The position numbers were made by a program, and so were the translations under genes. A stretch of DNA of 64,000 nucleotides from NCBI RefSeq assembly GCF_011303555.1, contig NZ_CP049868.1, positions 4,588,001 through 4,652,000 on the forward strand, written 5' to 3'. Position 1 is the first letter of the stretch. Every line of letters starts with the position of its first letter. The notes under the pieces were generated by a model. That model did no database searches and had not been told where the DNA came from. It worked only from the letters and a program-made list of their open reading frames with translations. Below are positions 1 to 9,825 of the stretch, one piece after another. This DNA is from Pedobacter sp. HDW13. GTDB taxonomy: Bacteria > Bacteroidota > Bacteroidia > Sphingobacteriales > Sphingobacteriaceae.

Positions 1-515
1 ACATTAAAGGCGGTTCAATATCCCGGTCAAAAATTCCAATATTTATTATTTTGTAGTATTTATACGTCCACTTATTTTAATAAAAAGTGCTTCGCTATTT
101 TCTGTTTTTAATATAAAAAGGGCTTAATATGTGCATTTTTGCGGGTATTAGTCAAATTTGATAGTATTTTAAACAAATTCGAAACCCAGTTTTTATATCG
201 ATTGCTAAATTCGTTTCCGTCGATTTAACCAGATAGGTAAAAACTTAAACTAGGCAGGTTTCTAATAACTACCTGAAAGGAAAAAATGAGTAAACACAAT
301 TGTAAGTGTTTAACAAAGGTTTAAGCGATAACCAACAAATTAAAATAACTAACCAAACAATGGCAGGAGATCATGAAAAAACTGAAAATATCGCCTTAAT
401 TTTCTTAGCAGATAAGATGCGGCGATGGCAATTTTTTAAATACAAAGGAATTACCAAAACTATAATCTAAACTAACTTACGCTTGCACTTTATTTCCAAC
501 TAACCAAAACCAAAA
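1..515. other. Intergenic region upstream of the glycan-utilization locus
   Basis: AT-rich non-coding DNA before the SusC gene. I see no tRNA, clear terminator or canonical TAnnTTTG box. A 36-codon open frame at 360-470 has no recognisable product and is probably chance. By position this should hold the promoter and binding site used by the hybrid sensor-regulator at 9826-13877, but I cannot point to a specific site. Confidence 0.5.
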
Positions 516-3500
516 ATGAAAAGGATTATAATATTAATAGGCTTACTCTGCTTTTTTAAGGGATTACATGCACAAAATGTAATTACCGTAAAAGGAGTGG
601 TAAGAGATGGATCCAACCAGCCAATTCCCGGGCTACCATAACCGAAAAAGGGACTAAAAACATTACGGTTTCTTCTAATTTCGGAACTTATCAAATTAAT
701 GTGAAAACCGATGCTGTATTGGTTTTTAGTTATTTAGGTACGAAAACAGTAGAACAGAAAATAAACGGCCGTACTACAATTGATGTAAAATTACAGGACG
801 ATGCCAACAACCTGAATGATGTAGTGGTAATTGGTTATGGGCAAACCGTACAACGTAAAGATTTAACGGGAGCCATTGCATCTTTAAAAGGGAGCGAAAT
901 TGCAAAGACACCGGTAGCTAATGTTGCCCAGGCCTTACAAGGCCGTATGGCAGGCGTACAGGTAACCATGCCAAGTGGCGATCCGGGTTCTACACCGCAG
1001 ATTAAAATACGTGGAGGTTCGTCAATTACACAGAGCAACGAACCGCTGTATGTGGTAGATGGTGTGCCTCAAACCGATGGTTTGGCGTTTTTAGATCCAA
1101 CCGATATTGAGTCGGTTGATGTGATGAAAGATGCTGCATCAACAGCTGTTTACGGCGCCAGGGGAGCTAATGGTGTAATTCTAATTACCACAAAACAATC
1201 GAAAGGCGGAAAAACCACCATCAGTTACGATGGTTATGTAGGAGTGCAAAAAGCGCCTAAGTTTTTACCTGTATTGAGTCCGTATGAATATATGCTGTAT
1301 ACCTACGAAAACTCTACACGAGATGCAACCAGGGCACAAAAGTTTTTAACCAGTTTTGGTACTTTCGAATCGCTCGCCACCACTTATGGCAATAGAGAAG
1401 GGATTAACTGGCAGGATGAAATATTTGGTGGATCAGCCTCAAGCCAGTATCATAAAATTGGTATAAACGGCGGGAGTGGCGATACCAAATATAATTTATT
1501 TTATTCGCGCAATATTAACGATGGTTTGATGCTTAAAAGTGGTGCCAACCGCGATATCGCTAAGCTAGCGGTAACCAATAATCCCAGCAAAAAAATAAAG
1601 TTGAACGGGATTGTTAATTATTCTAATCAGAAAATATATGGTTCGGGTGGTACACAGGAAGGTGGCAATGCACGCTTAAGCATGTTACAAACTTTACTGC
1701 AATACCGTCCGGTAAATTTACCAAATGTTTCGGATGTAGGCCTGATTGACGATGTTTTAGACCCATTGGATGATGCAGGTAACCCTGCTTTTCAAAGCCC
1801 AATTGTAACCATAAATACCCGTTTGCGCGATCAACGTATCCGTTCGTTAAATGCTAACGCTACAGCCAGGTATGCCATTAGCAATAAATTTACCTATAAC
1901 GGATTGGTAGGTTTTACCAATACCTCGCGGGTTGATAAAACTTTTAACGATTCGGAATCGATTACCGCAATCCGGAATAAAGGAGCTTCGGGAGGCATAA
2001 TTACTACTTTTAATAACCGGTTTAACTATAATAATACCCTTACTTATAGCGATGTTTATGGTAAAGACCATAAGTTCGATATTACTATAGGTCAGGAGTA
2101 TATTTATAACTATTCGGAAAGCGTAAATGCAAATGCTACTAATTTTCCGAATGTAAATAGCGGCTGGAATAATCTGGGTTTGGGTACCGTTGCAGGTTTC
2201 CCTTCTTCTTTTGCCGAAGAAGATAAGCTATTGTCGTTCTTTACACGCGCCAATTACAGCTACAAGGGCAGGTATATTTTTGCCGGAACATTAAGGGCCG
2301 ATGGTTCTTCTAAGTTTGGAGAGGAAAACAGATGGGGTTATTTCCCTTCAGGGTCTTTTGCCTGGAAAGTAACCGAAGAAAACTTCATGAAATCGTTAAA
2401 CTTTTTATCTGATTTGAAATTAAGGGCCAGTTATGGTACCTCTGGTAATAACAGGATTGCCAATTATGCCGCATTGGGCATTTTTACTTCAGGCCAATAC
2501 GCTTCGAATACCAGTATTTTACCAACTGTGTTTCAAAATAGTTTAGCTAACCCTTTTCTTAAATGGGAGGCGGTTAAAGCAACCAACATTGGTTTGGATA
2601 TCGGTTTATTGAAACAACGCATTGCCTTAACGGTTGATTGGTTCGATAACCGTTCTAAAGACCTGTTGTACAACACCCGGATTCCGGCAAGTGCTGGTTT
2701 TACCCGTCAGTTTCAAAATATTGGCTCTACATCAAGCAAGGGGATCGAGTTTACTTTAAATACGGTAAACATTAAAAAAAGTGACTTTAACTGGAGTACC
2801 AATTTCAATATTACCTTCAATAAAACTAAAGTATTGAAATTGAGTGATGGCGAAAATTCATTAATGACCAGCAGTTACAACAATAGCTATCAGGATTACA
2901 TTTTACAGGTTGGCCAGCCGGTAGGTACCATGTTTGGTTATCAGCAGGATGGGCTTTACCAGGTTAGCGATTTTAATTATGATGCCACTGCCAAAACCTA
3001 TAGCTTAAAACAAGGCGTTGTACAAGATGCCATTGCCGTACAGCCGGGCTATATTAAATTTAAAGACCTTAACGGCGACGGCAAAATTACCGATGCCGAC
3101 CGTACCATTATTGGTAATGCCAATCCTAAATTTTCGGGCGGTATTAACAATACCTTTGCTTATAAGGGTTTTGATTTGAGCATATTCCTGAACTTTACGC
3201 AAGGCAATAAAATTTTTAACGCCAATGTTAAAAATAACTTAGCCATTGCCAGCGACTTTAGTAATAACCTGGCTTTCCAGGCTGATAGATGGAGAACCAT
3301 TAATGCAGCAGGGCAGGTGGTTACCGATCCGGCCGAACTAACGGCACTTAATCAGGGTAGAAACTCGGTAGCATCTATATTGGGCAATACCAGCGGCCGC
3401 ATGTACGACAATGTAATTGAAGATGGTTCTTTTTTGAGAATCAGCAATGTAAATCTGGGTTATACTTTCCCGAAAAGATGGCTTGAAAAGGTTAAAATAG

Positions 3501-3667
3501 CCAACGCCAGGATATATGTTACCGCTTATAACCTTCACGTATTTACCAATTACTCGGGCTACGATCCGGAGGTTAGTGTTATCGATAATGCGATTACACC
3601 GGGTGTAGATTTTAGTGCCTACCCAAGACCGCGATCATTTGTAGCGGGAATTAATCTCTCTCTATAA
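516..3667 (+). CDS. SusC/RagA-family TonB-dependent outer-membrane transporter (frameshifted near 630)
   Basis: Outer-membrane channel that, with the SusD partner downstream, imports oligosaccharides using TonB energy. The start at 516 gives a signal peptide (MKRIIILIG... ending HAQ) followed by a carboxypeptidase-D-like regulatory domain. The reading frame breaks at the GGG at 630-632 and continues in another frame to 3667. Adding one G restores the expected 'IPGATITEKGT' and a 1050-residue protein. The plug domain follows, with the typical segment DVMKDAASTAVYGARGANG, then a long beta barrel. SusD begins 18 bp downstream, so the two form an operon. The break is more likely a sequencing error than a real pseudogene, because six genes in the window carry the same kind of lesion. 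If the frame were real, translation could only restart internally without a signal peptide. Confidence 0.9.
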
Positions 3668-3685
3668 CCAAAACTGTATTCCGTT

Positions 3686-5560
3686 ATGAAAATTTTAACA
3701 TCAAAAATAAAAACATGTGCCTTAGCAACAGCGTTATTGGCCGTGTCGTTTACCTCGTGTAAAAAAGCTACAGAGGCCACTCCATACTCTTATTTTACTA
3801 CAGCCAATTTTTTTAGTACTGTAGATGAGGCCCAACTGGCTACTACCGGGGTTTACGAAATTATGAAATACCCGTCTACTTATGCCTGGTATGTACCGCT
3901 TATATATGATAATGATTCAGACATCCAGTTTATTAGTGATGGTGTTACGCCCGACTGGAGAATTATTCCGCACTATTTAGGAATTCCTGAAACCCCGTTC
4001 TTGTACGAAACCTGGAGTGCCTATTACAATGGTATAGACAGGGCAAACCTGGTAATAGACCGTATTCCGAAAATGAATTTGTACAATAATGGCAGCAGCG
4101 AACAAAAAACAGCGCTGAACAGGATGCTGGGCGAAGCTAAATTTTTACGTGGTTTCTACTATGCTGAATTGGTGAGGTTATGGGGCGATGTGCCTTTTAA
4201 ACTTAAAAATTCGGAAACTGGCGATGATTTAAAACTGCCATTAACCGATCGTTATCAAATTTATACGCAGATTATTAAAGACATGCAGGAAGGAGCCGAT
4301 TTGCTGCCTGCTGCACTGCCAACCGATGAACGTATAAATAAATATGGTGCCAAAGCCATGCTGGCCAGGGTTGCCTTAGCTGCCGGAGGCTTTTCGTTAA
4401 GGGCAGATGGAACCATGCAACGACCTGCAGACTATAAAGATTATTACAAACTGGCGCAAACACAAATTAACGATGTAGTGGGTTCGGGCTTGTACGCCCT
4501 TAACCCCGATTATTCGATGGTTTTTAAAAATCAAAGCATACAAAAGTTTGAGCCAAAAGAAAGTCTTTTCGAAGCAGGTGTTTATACCCCCACACTGGCC
4601 ACAACCAATCAATCCAGTTATGGAACATTTAATGCACCACAAACCGCCAGCAATGCCACTTCTCCTTATGGTAATACGCAAAACCGTTGCTTTGTAACCA
4701 AAACTTTTTACGATACTTTTAAAGATGGCGATTTAAGAAGGGATTTTTCGATTGCGAAATACAGTATTGATGCCAGCGGTAACCGGCTTAGCCTGCTTAC
4801 CAACAACCGGATTTGGGCACCAGCCAAATGGAGCAGGGAATACCAGAACAACTCTAATTTAGAAAGGGTAAATACGAACATTAATACTGTATTAATGTGT
4901 TATTCGGATGTACTGCTAATGCGGGCAGAGGTTGAAAATGAATTAAACGGAGGCCCTAATACTTTGGCTTACGATGCCATTAACACTGTACGCCGCCGTG
5001 CTTACGGACAGGCGCTTGGTGGTAGCAGGGTTACCGTTGCGCTTACCAATGGTGGTACCGGTTATACTACTATTCCGGTAATTAAATTTACAGGCGGGGG
5101 CGGTACCGATGCATCTGCGGTGGCTACCATTAGTGCTGGCAAAATAACCGCCATTACTATGCTGAATAATGGTTTTGCTTATACTACTGCACCCTCAATT
5201 ACCATTACCAATACCGGAACCAGCACAGGTAGTGGCGCAGTAGCTACTGTTACTTTAATGACAGGTGCTACCGGTGTTGATTTGCCCCCTGCTTTAAGTC
5301 AAACTGCTTTCTTTCAGGCTATACAAGATGAACGTGCCTGGGAGTTGTGTTTTGAAGGCACCAGGAAAGCCGATTTAATCAGATGGAACTTGTTAGGCGA
5401 TAAGATTAAGGCAACCCAGGCTGCGTTAAAAATTATCAATACAGCTTATCCATATAATGCAGCCAATAATTTTGTTTCGGGCAAGCACGAATTATATCCT
5501 ATTCCACAAAATGAAAGAGATGTAAACAGTGGCATTACCAGGAATAATCCTAAATATTAA
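3686..5560 (+). CDS. SusD/RagB-family starch-binding-type lipoprotein with an unusual insertion
   Basis: Surface lipoprotein that lids the SusC transporter and binds the glycan. It has a lipoprotein signal ending in FTSC with Cys as the lipidation site, an N-terminal SusD-like helical (TPR-like) region, and a C-terminal RagB/SusD domain containing the usual 'DERAWELCFEGTRKADLIRW' stretch. At 624 residues it is longer than a typical SusD. The extra length is an insertion at about residues 443-530, rich in Gly, Thr and Ala with two diverged copies of a 'TNGGTGYTT..P' beta-strand motif, placed between the 'NTVRRRAYG' helix and the conserved DERAWEL segment. It lies directly after susC and before a sulfatase and a lyase, so it belongs to the same locus. 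Family assignment is firm; the glycan is inferred from the neighbours. Confidence 0.95.
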   Translation: MKILTSKIKTCALATALLAVSFTSCKKATEATPYSYFTTANFFSTVDEAQLATTGVYEIMKYPSTYAWYVPLIYDNDSDIQFISDGVTPDWRIIPHYLGIPETPFLYETWSAYYNGIDRANLVIDRIPKMNLYNNGSSEQKTALNRMLGEAKFLRGFYYAELVRLWGDVPFKLKNSETGDDLKLPLTDRYQIYTQIIKDMQEGADLLPAALPTDERINKYGAKAMLARVALAAGGFSLRADGTMQRPADYKDYYKLAQTQINDVVGSGLYALNPDYSMVFKNQSIQKFEPKESLFEAGVYTPTLATTNQSSYGTFNAPQTASNATSPYGNTQNRCFVTKTFYDTFKDGDLRRDFSIAKYSIDASGNRLSLLTNNRIWAPAKWSREYQNNSNLERVNTNINTVLMCYSDVLLMRAEVENELNGGPNTLAYDAINTVRRRAYGQALGGSRVTVALTNGGTGYTTIPVIKFTGGGGTDASAVATISAGKITAITMLNNGFAYTTAPSITITNTGTSTGSGAVATVTLMTGATGVDLPPALSQTAFFQAIQDERAWELCFEGTRKADLIRWNLLGDKIKATQAALKIINTAYPYNAANNFVSGKHELYPIPQNERDVNSGITRNNPKY

Positions 5561-5577
5561 AATTTAGTTAATCAAAG

Positions 5578-5642
5578 TGAAGCAGCTATCTCTAAAGTGA
5601 AAGATTGATATCGCCCGTGATGTTATGAGATAGTTCGCTTCA
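5578..5642 (+). promoter_or_regulatory. Long imperfect stem-loop between susD and the sulfatase gene
   Basis: The arms at 5578-5592 (TGAAGCAGCTATCTC) and 5627-5642 (GAGATAGTTCGCTTCA) are complementary apart from a one-base bulge and one mismatch. It lacks a T run, so it is not a standard intrinsic terminator. In glycan-utilization operons a stem-loop after susCD often stabilises the upstream mRNA so that enzymes are expressed at lower levels; that role is inferred here. Confidence 0.5.
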
Positions 5643-5664
5643 TTAGGTTACGTATATTCATACT

Positions 5665-7035
5665 ATGAAATTCATCCTCGTTTACCTAAGCTTTTTTATT
5701 TGCCTGCATACGGTTTCTGCGCAACAGCAATCGCGGCCCAATATCCTCATTATCATGACCGACCAGCAAACGGCCGAAGCCATGAGTATTGCCGGTAACA
5801 AGGACCTGAATACCCCGGCTATGGATAAGCTGGCCAAAAATGGTGTGCGGTTTACCAAAGCTTATTGTGCACAGCCTTTATGTACACCATCGCGTACGGC
5901 CATTTTTAGTGGTAAAATGCCTTTCGAAACCGGCTTTGTTGGTAATGCACCCGAAAAAGACGGGCAATGGTCTGATAGCTTGCTCATGATGGGTAAAATA
6001 TTTCAACAAGGAGGTTATCAAACAGGTTACGTAGGCAAATGGCATTTACCGGTACCCACAAAAAAAGTAAGTCAGCATGGCTTTACCTATATCGAAAACA
6101 CCAGTTTTTTAGACTATAATGATGGTGCAACACCTTCATTTTGCGCACGTTTTATAAAAGAAAACAAAGCAAAACCATTCTTGCTGGTGGCATCGTTCCT
6201 TAACCCGCACGATATTTGCGAGTGGGCGCGCGATGAAGATTTGAAAATGGATGTGCTGGAAAATGCACCACCGCCCGATCAATGCCCCGCACTGCCGGCC
6301 AACTGGCAAATTCCGGCCAGCGAGCCTCAAATTGTACGCGATCAGCAAAAAACAGTTGGTTTACGTACCTATCCATCGGTAAATTATACACCCGAAAAAT
6401 GGCGGCAATACCGCTGGGCCTATAACCGTTTGGTAGAAAAAGTAGACCAGTATATCGAACAGGTACTTTACTCGCTCGAAAAATATGGCGTAGAAAAAAA
6501 TACCATCATTATTTTTACTGCCGACCATGGCGATGGTTATGCGGGCCACAGCTGGAACCAAAAACAGATTTTGTACGAAGAGGCGGCTAAGGTGCCTTTC
6601 ATTGTCGCCAAAATGGATGGCTCGTTGAAACCGAGAACCGATGAGATGTTGGTTTGCAACGGAACAGATATTATTCCTACCATTTGCGGCTTAACCGGTG
6701 TACAAAAACCAGCTTATTTAAAAGGTGTTGATATTAGCAAACGGTTAACCAATCCGGGGCAAAACCTGCGCGATACACTTGTTATCGAAACCGATTTTGC
6801 AGATAATGAGCAACTACTTGGCATTAATGGCCGGGCGGTAATTACTAAAGATTTCAAATACATTGTTTACAATAAAGGAGAGATTAAGGAGCAGTTATTT
6901 AATTTAACCAATGATCCGGGCGAGATCAAAAACCTGGCCGTAGATAAAACTTATAGAAAGCAGCTCATCGCCATGCGCAACTACCTGAAACGCTGGTGCA
7001 AAAACAATGGAGATAAATTTACGGTAGCGCTATAA
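5665..7035 (+). CDS. Secreted or periplasmic sulfatase (type I, formylglycine-dependent)
   Basis: Hydrolyses sulfate esters on a glycan. The 456-residue protein starts with a signal peptide ending VSAQ, then 'RPNILIIMTDQQ', whose Asp is the first calcium ligand. The sulfatase signature CTPSR lies at residues 73-77, with Cys73 as the residue converted to formylglycine. The second metal-binding motif is 'TADHGDGYAGH' near residue 285. A C-terminal segment, 'LFNLTNDPGEIKNLA', is typical of the family. It sits between susCD and a heparinase II/III-like lyase on the same strand, which points to a sulfated uronic-acid polysaccharide such as a glycosaminoglycan or a sulfated algal glycan. The exact linkage cannot be read from sequence. 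No formylglycine-generating enzyme is visible in the window, so maturation depends on a gene elsewhere. Confidence 0.93.
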   Translation: MKFILVYLSFFICLHTVSAQQQSRPNILIIMTDQQTAEAMSIAGNKDLNTPAMDKLAKNGVRFTKAYCAQPLCTPSRTAIFSGKMPFETGFVGNAPEKDGQWSDSLLMMGKIFQQGGYQTGYVGKWHLPVPTKKVSQHGFTYIENTSFLDYNDGATPSFCARFIKENKAKPFLLVASFLNPHDICEWARDEDLKMDVLENAPPPDQCPALPANWQIPASEPQIVRDQQKTVGLRTYPSVNYTPEKWRQYRWAYNRLVEKVDQYIEQVLYSLEKYGVEKNTIIIFTADHGDGYAGHSWNQKQILYEEAAKVPFIVAKMDGSLKPRTDEMLVCNGTDIIPTICGLTGVQKPAYLKGVDISKRLTNPGQNLRDTLVIETDFADNEQLLGINGRAVITKDFKYIVYNKGEIKEQLFNLTNDPGEIKNLAVDKTYRKQLIAMRNYLKRWCKNNGDKFTVAL

Positions 7036-7060
7036 TTTTTATTTTTCAAGAATCACAACC

Positions 7061-9742
7061 ATGAAATATTTTTTGATGTTAACATTTTGTGTGCTCACCT
7101 TAGGTGTGTATGCACAATACCCTGCTGTAATAACCCTTAATGCCGATAGGCTCCATGCCCGTGTGCGCGAATGGCCTTATCCTGCAAACGGCATTACCGT
7201 GCCCACCAATGCGCCCGCACTAATGTGGCCTGCAAGCAATGGCAAAACCAATGTTTTGCCGATGGAAAGCGGCAGCGAGGTACCCGAAGATGTGAATATT
7301 GGCAATGTGCGCTACCAGGTAGTACTGACCATGGATAAAGCATTTACAAAAAACACCATAAAGAGTGGTGTACAAGCCTGGGCAGTGTATCCACTCCATC
7401 AGGCTTTGCAGCCGGGCAAATGGTTTTGGAAATATGGTTACGCATTAAAAGGTACCAGCCAATGGAGCTGGAGCCCTGTATACGATTTTGTGGTCGATGC
7501 CAAATATGCAGGCGATAAAGTTTCGCCACAGGTAAGTGAAGTGCTGAAACGCAACGAAGGTGCTCATCCACACCTCTGGAATCTACATCAGATAAAAAAC
7601 GACTTTTACCAAAACAACCTGAATAATACAGAAGCCAGGAGTTTTATCTCGTTCGCAGAAAAACTCATGAAAGCGCCGCTACCCGAAGAAAAACCAATCC
7701 GCGATATAGATACTACCGGGAAAAAGGGTAAAGAACTGGAAGGCTTGATTGATAGGATGTACCATGGCTTTGGCGATATGGTGGGTAACCCTGTGCGTAA
7801 TCTTTGTATAGCTTACTATTTAACCCACGATAAGCGTTTTATAGATGATGCAAAACGAAGGGCTGTTAATTTGGTTAAAATGGATCCGGAAAAGAACCTG
7901 GCCACCAGCAGCGATTTTAATAACGGCGCAGTACTTGAGGCATTGGGCTGGTTTTACGATTTAGGCTACAACGATATCAATGCAGAAGAAAAAGCACTTT
8001 TTAGAAAGGTGATGACACAAAGGGCAAGGAAAATTTACGATCACCTGCCAAACCGTTTCGAATTGCATGTAAGCGATAACCATGTGTGGCAAATTACCCT
8101 ACGCCAGCTGGCCATAGCCACTGTAGCTTTAATGGGCGATGAACCTGCAGCCAAAGAATGGCTTACTTACATATACGAGGTTTGGAGCGCAAGGTTTCCT
8201 GTTTTGGGTACTACCGATGGTGGCTGGCACGAAGGTAACGGCTATTTTGTAGTAAACTTCCGCTCTACCATTTACCTGTCGCAGTTGTTTAGCGATTTTT
8301 CTGGTGTCGATTATTTTAAGCTGCCATGGATGCAGAACCTGCCCTGGTATTTGTTGTATAGTTACCCACCTGCCGGTACCTCAACCGCTTATGGCGATCA
8401 GTGGGAAAACTTACGCGGTGGAATAAATGCGGGTTATGCCTTGTTTGCCGATGCGCTAACCTATAAAATAAACAATCCTTATCTCAACTGGTACGTACAA
8501 CAAATAAAGGCAGATCATCCCGACTTTTTTAAAGGCACCGACGATTATCTGTTTTTCCGCTTGCTTAATTATAATCCCAAACGTAATCTAAAAGCTGAAT
8601 CGCCCGAAAAGCTGCCCCGCACTAAAACCTTTGCCGATATTGGATTGGCTGCCATGACCGACAACCTGGCTAAAGCAGGCGAAAATATTTGCAGTTATCT
8701 CATCAGTAATCCTTTTGGCTCATCGGGCCATGGGCACGCCGGGCAAAATGCCTTTACCATTAATTACAAAGGTAAAACCCTTTTTGGCGCCAGTGGGTAT
8801 TACAGTAATTTTAGCGATAGGCACAATTTATTGGATTACCGCAACACCCGTGCGTTTTGCACCATACTGGCCGATAGCCTGAGTCAGAAAATAGGCGAAG
8901 AAGGATATGGCTGGATACCCCGCTCTATGAGTGGTTTAAAAATACAATATGCCCTGGGCGATGCCAGTAATGCTTATGGCAATATCGAAAGTACTTTCTG
9001 GCTAAACCGTTTCGATCAGATTAAAACCAGGGCCGATTTGGCAAATGGCTTTGGCGATTCCGGCGTTACACTTTACCGCAGGCACATGCTGCAATTAGAA
9101 GGCGGTTATATTGTGCTGTACGATGAACTCGAAGCTAAAAAGCCGGTAAAATGGACTACCCAGTTTCATACCCCTTTTTACCGGATTGCAGGTAATAAAA
9201 CCGATAAAAGTAACCGGCAGGATTTTGAAGTAAAAACGGATTTGGGGAAAGTAACTGCGGCTGTTTTTGCTGCAGCTCCCTTACAAATGACCGTTACAGA
9301 TCAGTTTGCCGAACCTGCTGTAAACTGGATGAAGTTAACCGATGGAGATAAATTGCGGGAATACACCAACCAATGGCATGCAGCAATTACCTCGGCACCA
9401 GCTCAAAAGTTCAGGTATTTAACCGTTATTCAAATAAAGGATGGTAAAACTGAAGTAATCAGGAACCTATCTGCCACCAACGGATTGTATGATTTGCAGG
9501 TGGGAAGCTGGAATATTAAAGCCCAGTTAGATGGCAGCAAAGAAGCGGCCTTGCAAATTGTTAACGAACAGGCTAAATCTATGTTTAGCTATGGCAATTT
9601 GCCTGTGCAGTTTTTGGGTAAAACCTATCAGCACGATCGCAAAAAAAGCTCCATGTTGTTAGAAAACAACGGAACAAAGCTGAACAAAACAGAAGTAACC
9701 GATAGCCTGCCCGATGTGGCGCGATTTGATTATAAAAAATAG
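7061..9742 (+). CDS. Heparinase II/III-family polysaccharide lyase with N-terminal DUF4962-like domain
   Basis: Probable beta-eliminating lyase that cleaves uronic-acid polysaccharides. The 893-residue protein has a signal peptide ending VYAQ, an N-terminal beta-sandwich-like module, and an alpha/alpha-toroid region with 'NHVWQITLRQLAIATVALMG' and 'TDGGWHEGNGYF'. The heparinase II/III C-terminal module contains 'GSSGHGHAGQNAF' and 'GASGYYSNFSDRHNLLDYRNTRAF', the usual His-rich site followed by the conserved asparagine/arginine region. The Asn-His, Tyr and His positions match the base/acid arrangement known for this fold. It is 25 bp after the sulfatase and clearly co-transcribed, so the two enzymes probably desulfate and depolymerise the same glycan. 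The lyase (PL) subfamily and substrate are not resolved by inspection. Confidence 0.88.
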   Translation: MKYFLMLTFCVLTLGVYAQYPAVITLNADRLHARVREWPYPANGITVPTNAPALMWPASNGKTNVLPMESGSEVPEDVNIGNVRYQVVLTMDKAFTKNTIKSGVQAWAVYPLHQALQPGKWFWKYGYALKGTSQWSWSPVYDFVVDAKYAGDKVSPQVSEVLKRNEGAHPHLWNLHQIKNDFYQNNLNNTEARSFISFAEKLMKAPLPEEKPIRDIDTTGKKGKELEGLIDRMYHGFGDMVGNPVRNLCIAYYLTHDKRFIDDAKRRAVNLVKMDPEKNLATSSDFNNGAVLEALGWFYDLGYNDINAEEKALFRKVMTQRARKIYDHLPNRFELHVSDNHVWQITLRQLAIATVALMGDEPAAKEWLTYIYEVWSARFPVLGTTDGGWHEGNGYFVVNFRSTIYLSQLFSDFSGVDYFKLPWMQNLPWYLLYSYPPAGTSTAYGDQWENLRGGINAGYALFADALTYKINNPYLNWYVQQIKADHPDFFKGTDDYLFFRLLNYNPKRNLKAESPEKLPRTKTFADIGLAAMTDNLAKAGENICSYLISNPFGSSGHGHAGQNAFTINYKGKTLFGASGYYSNFSDRHNLLDYRNTRAFCTILADSLSQKIGEEGYGWIPRSMSGLKIQYALGDASNAYGNIESTFWLNRFDQIKTRADLANGFGDSGVTLYRRHMLQLEGGYIVLYDELEAKKPVKWTTQFHTPFYRIAGNKTDKSNRQDFEVKTDLGKVTAAVFAAAPLQMTVTDQFAEPAVNWMKLTDGDKLREYTNQWHAAITSAPAQKFRYLTVIQIKDGKTEVIRNLSATNGLYDLQVGSWNIKAQLDGSKEAALQIVNEQAKSMFSYGNLPVQFLGKTYQHDRKKSSMLLENNGTKLNKTEVTDSLPDVARFDYKK

Positions 9743-9825
9743 AAAGGTTAAAATGTGTAATTTTAATCTTTAACAACCATTTAACGGTTTTGAGAAGCAG
9801 GTGTTGGGATATAAACCAGAAAAAA

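Noticed and set aside
360-470. 36-codon open frame upstream of susC
   Set aside because: No recognisable domain, no conserved start context, AT-rich and low-complexity neighbourhood; likely chance.
630-632. Programmed ribosomal frameshifting in susC and the other split genes
   Set aside because: No slippery heptamer with a downstream pseudoknot in the right place, and unrelated proteins would all need it; a single-base loss in G runs fits better.
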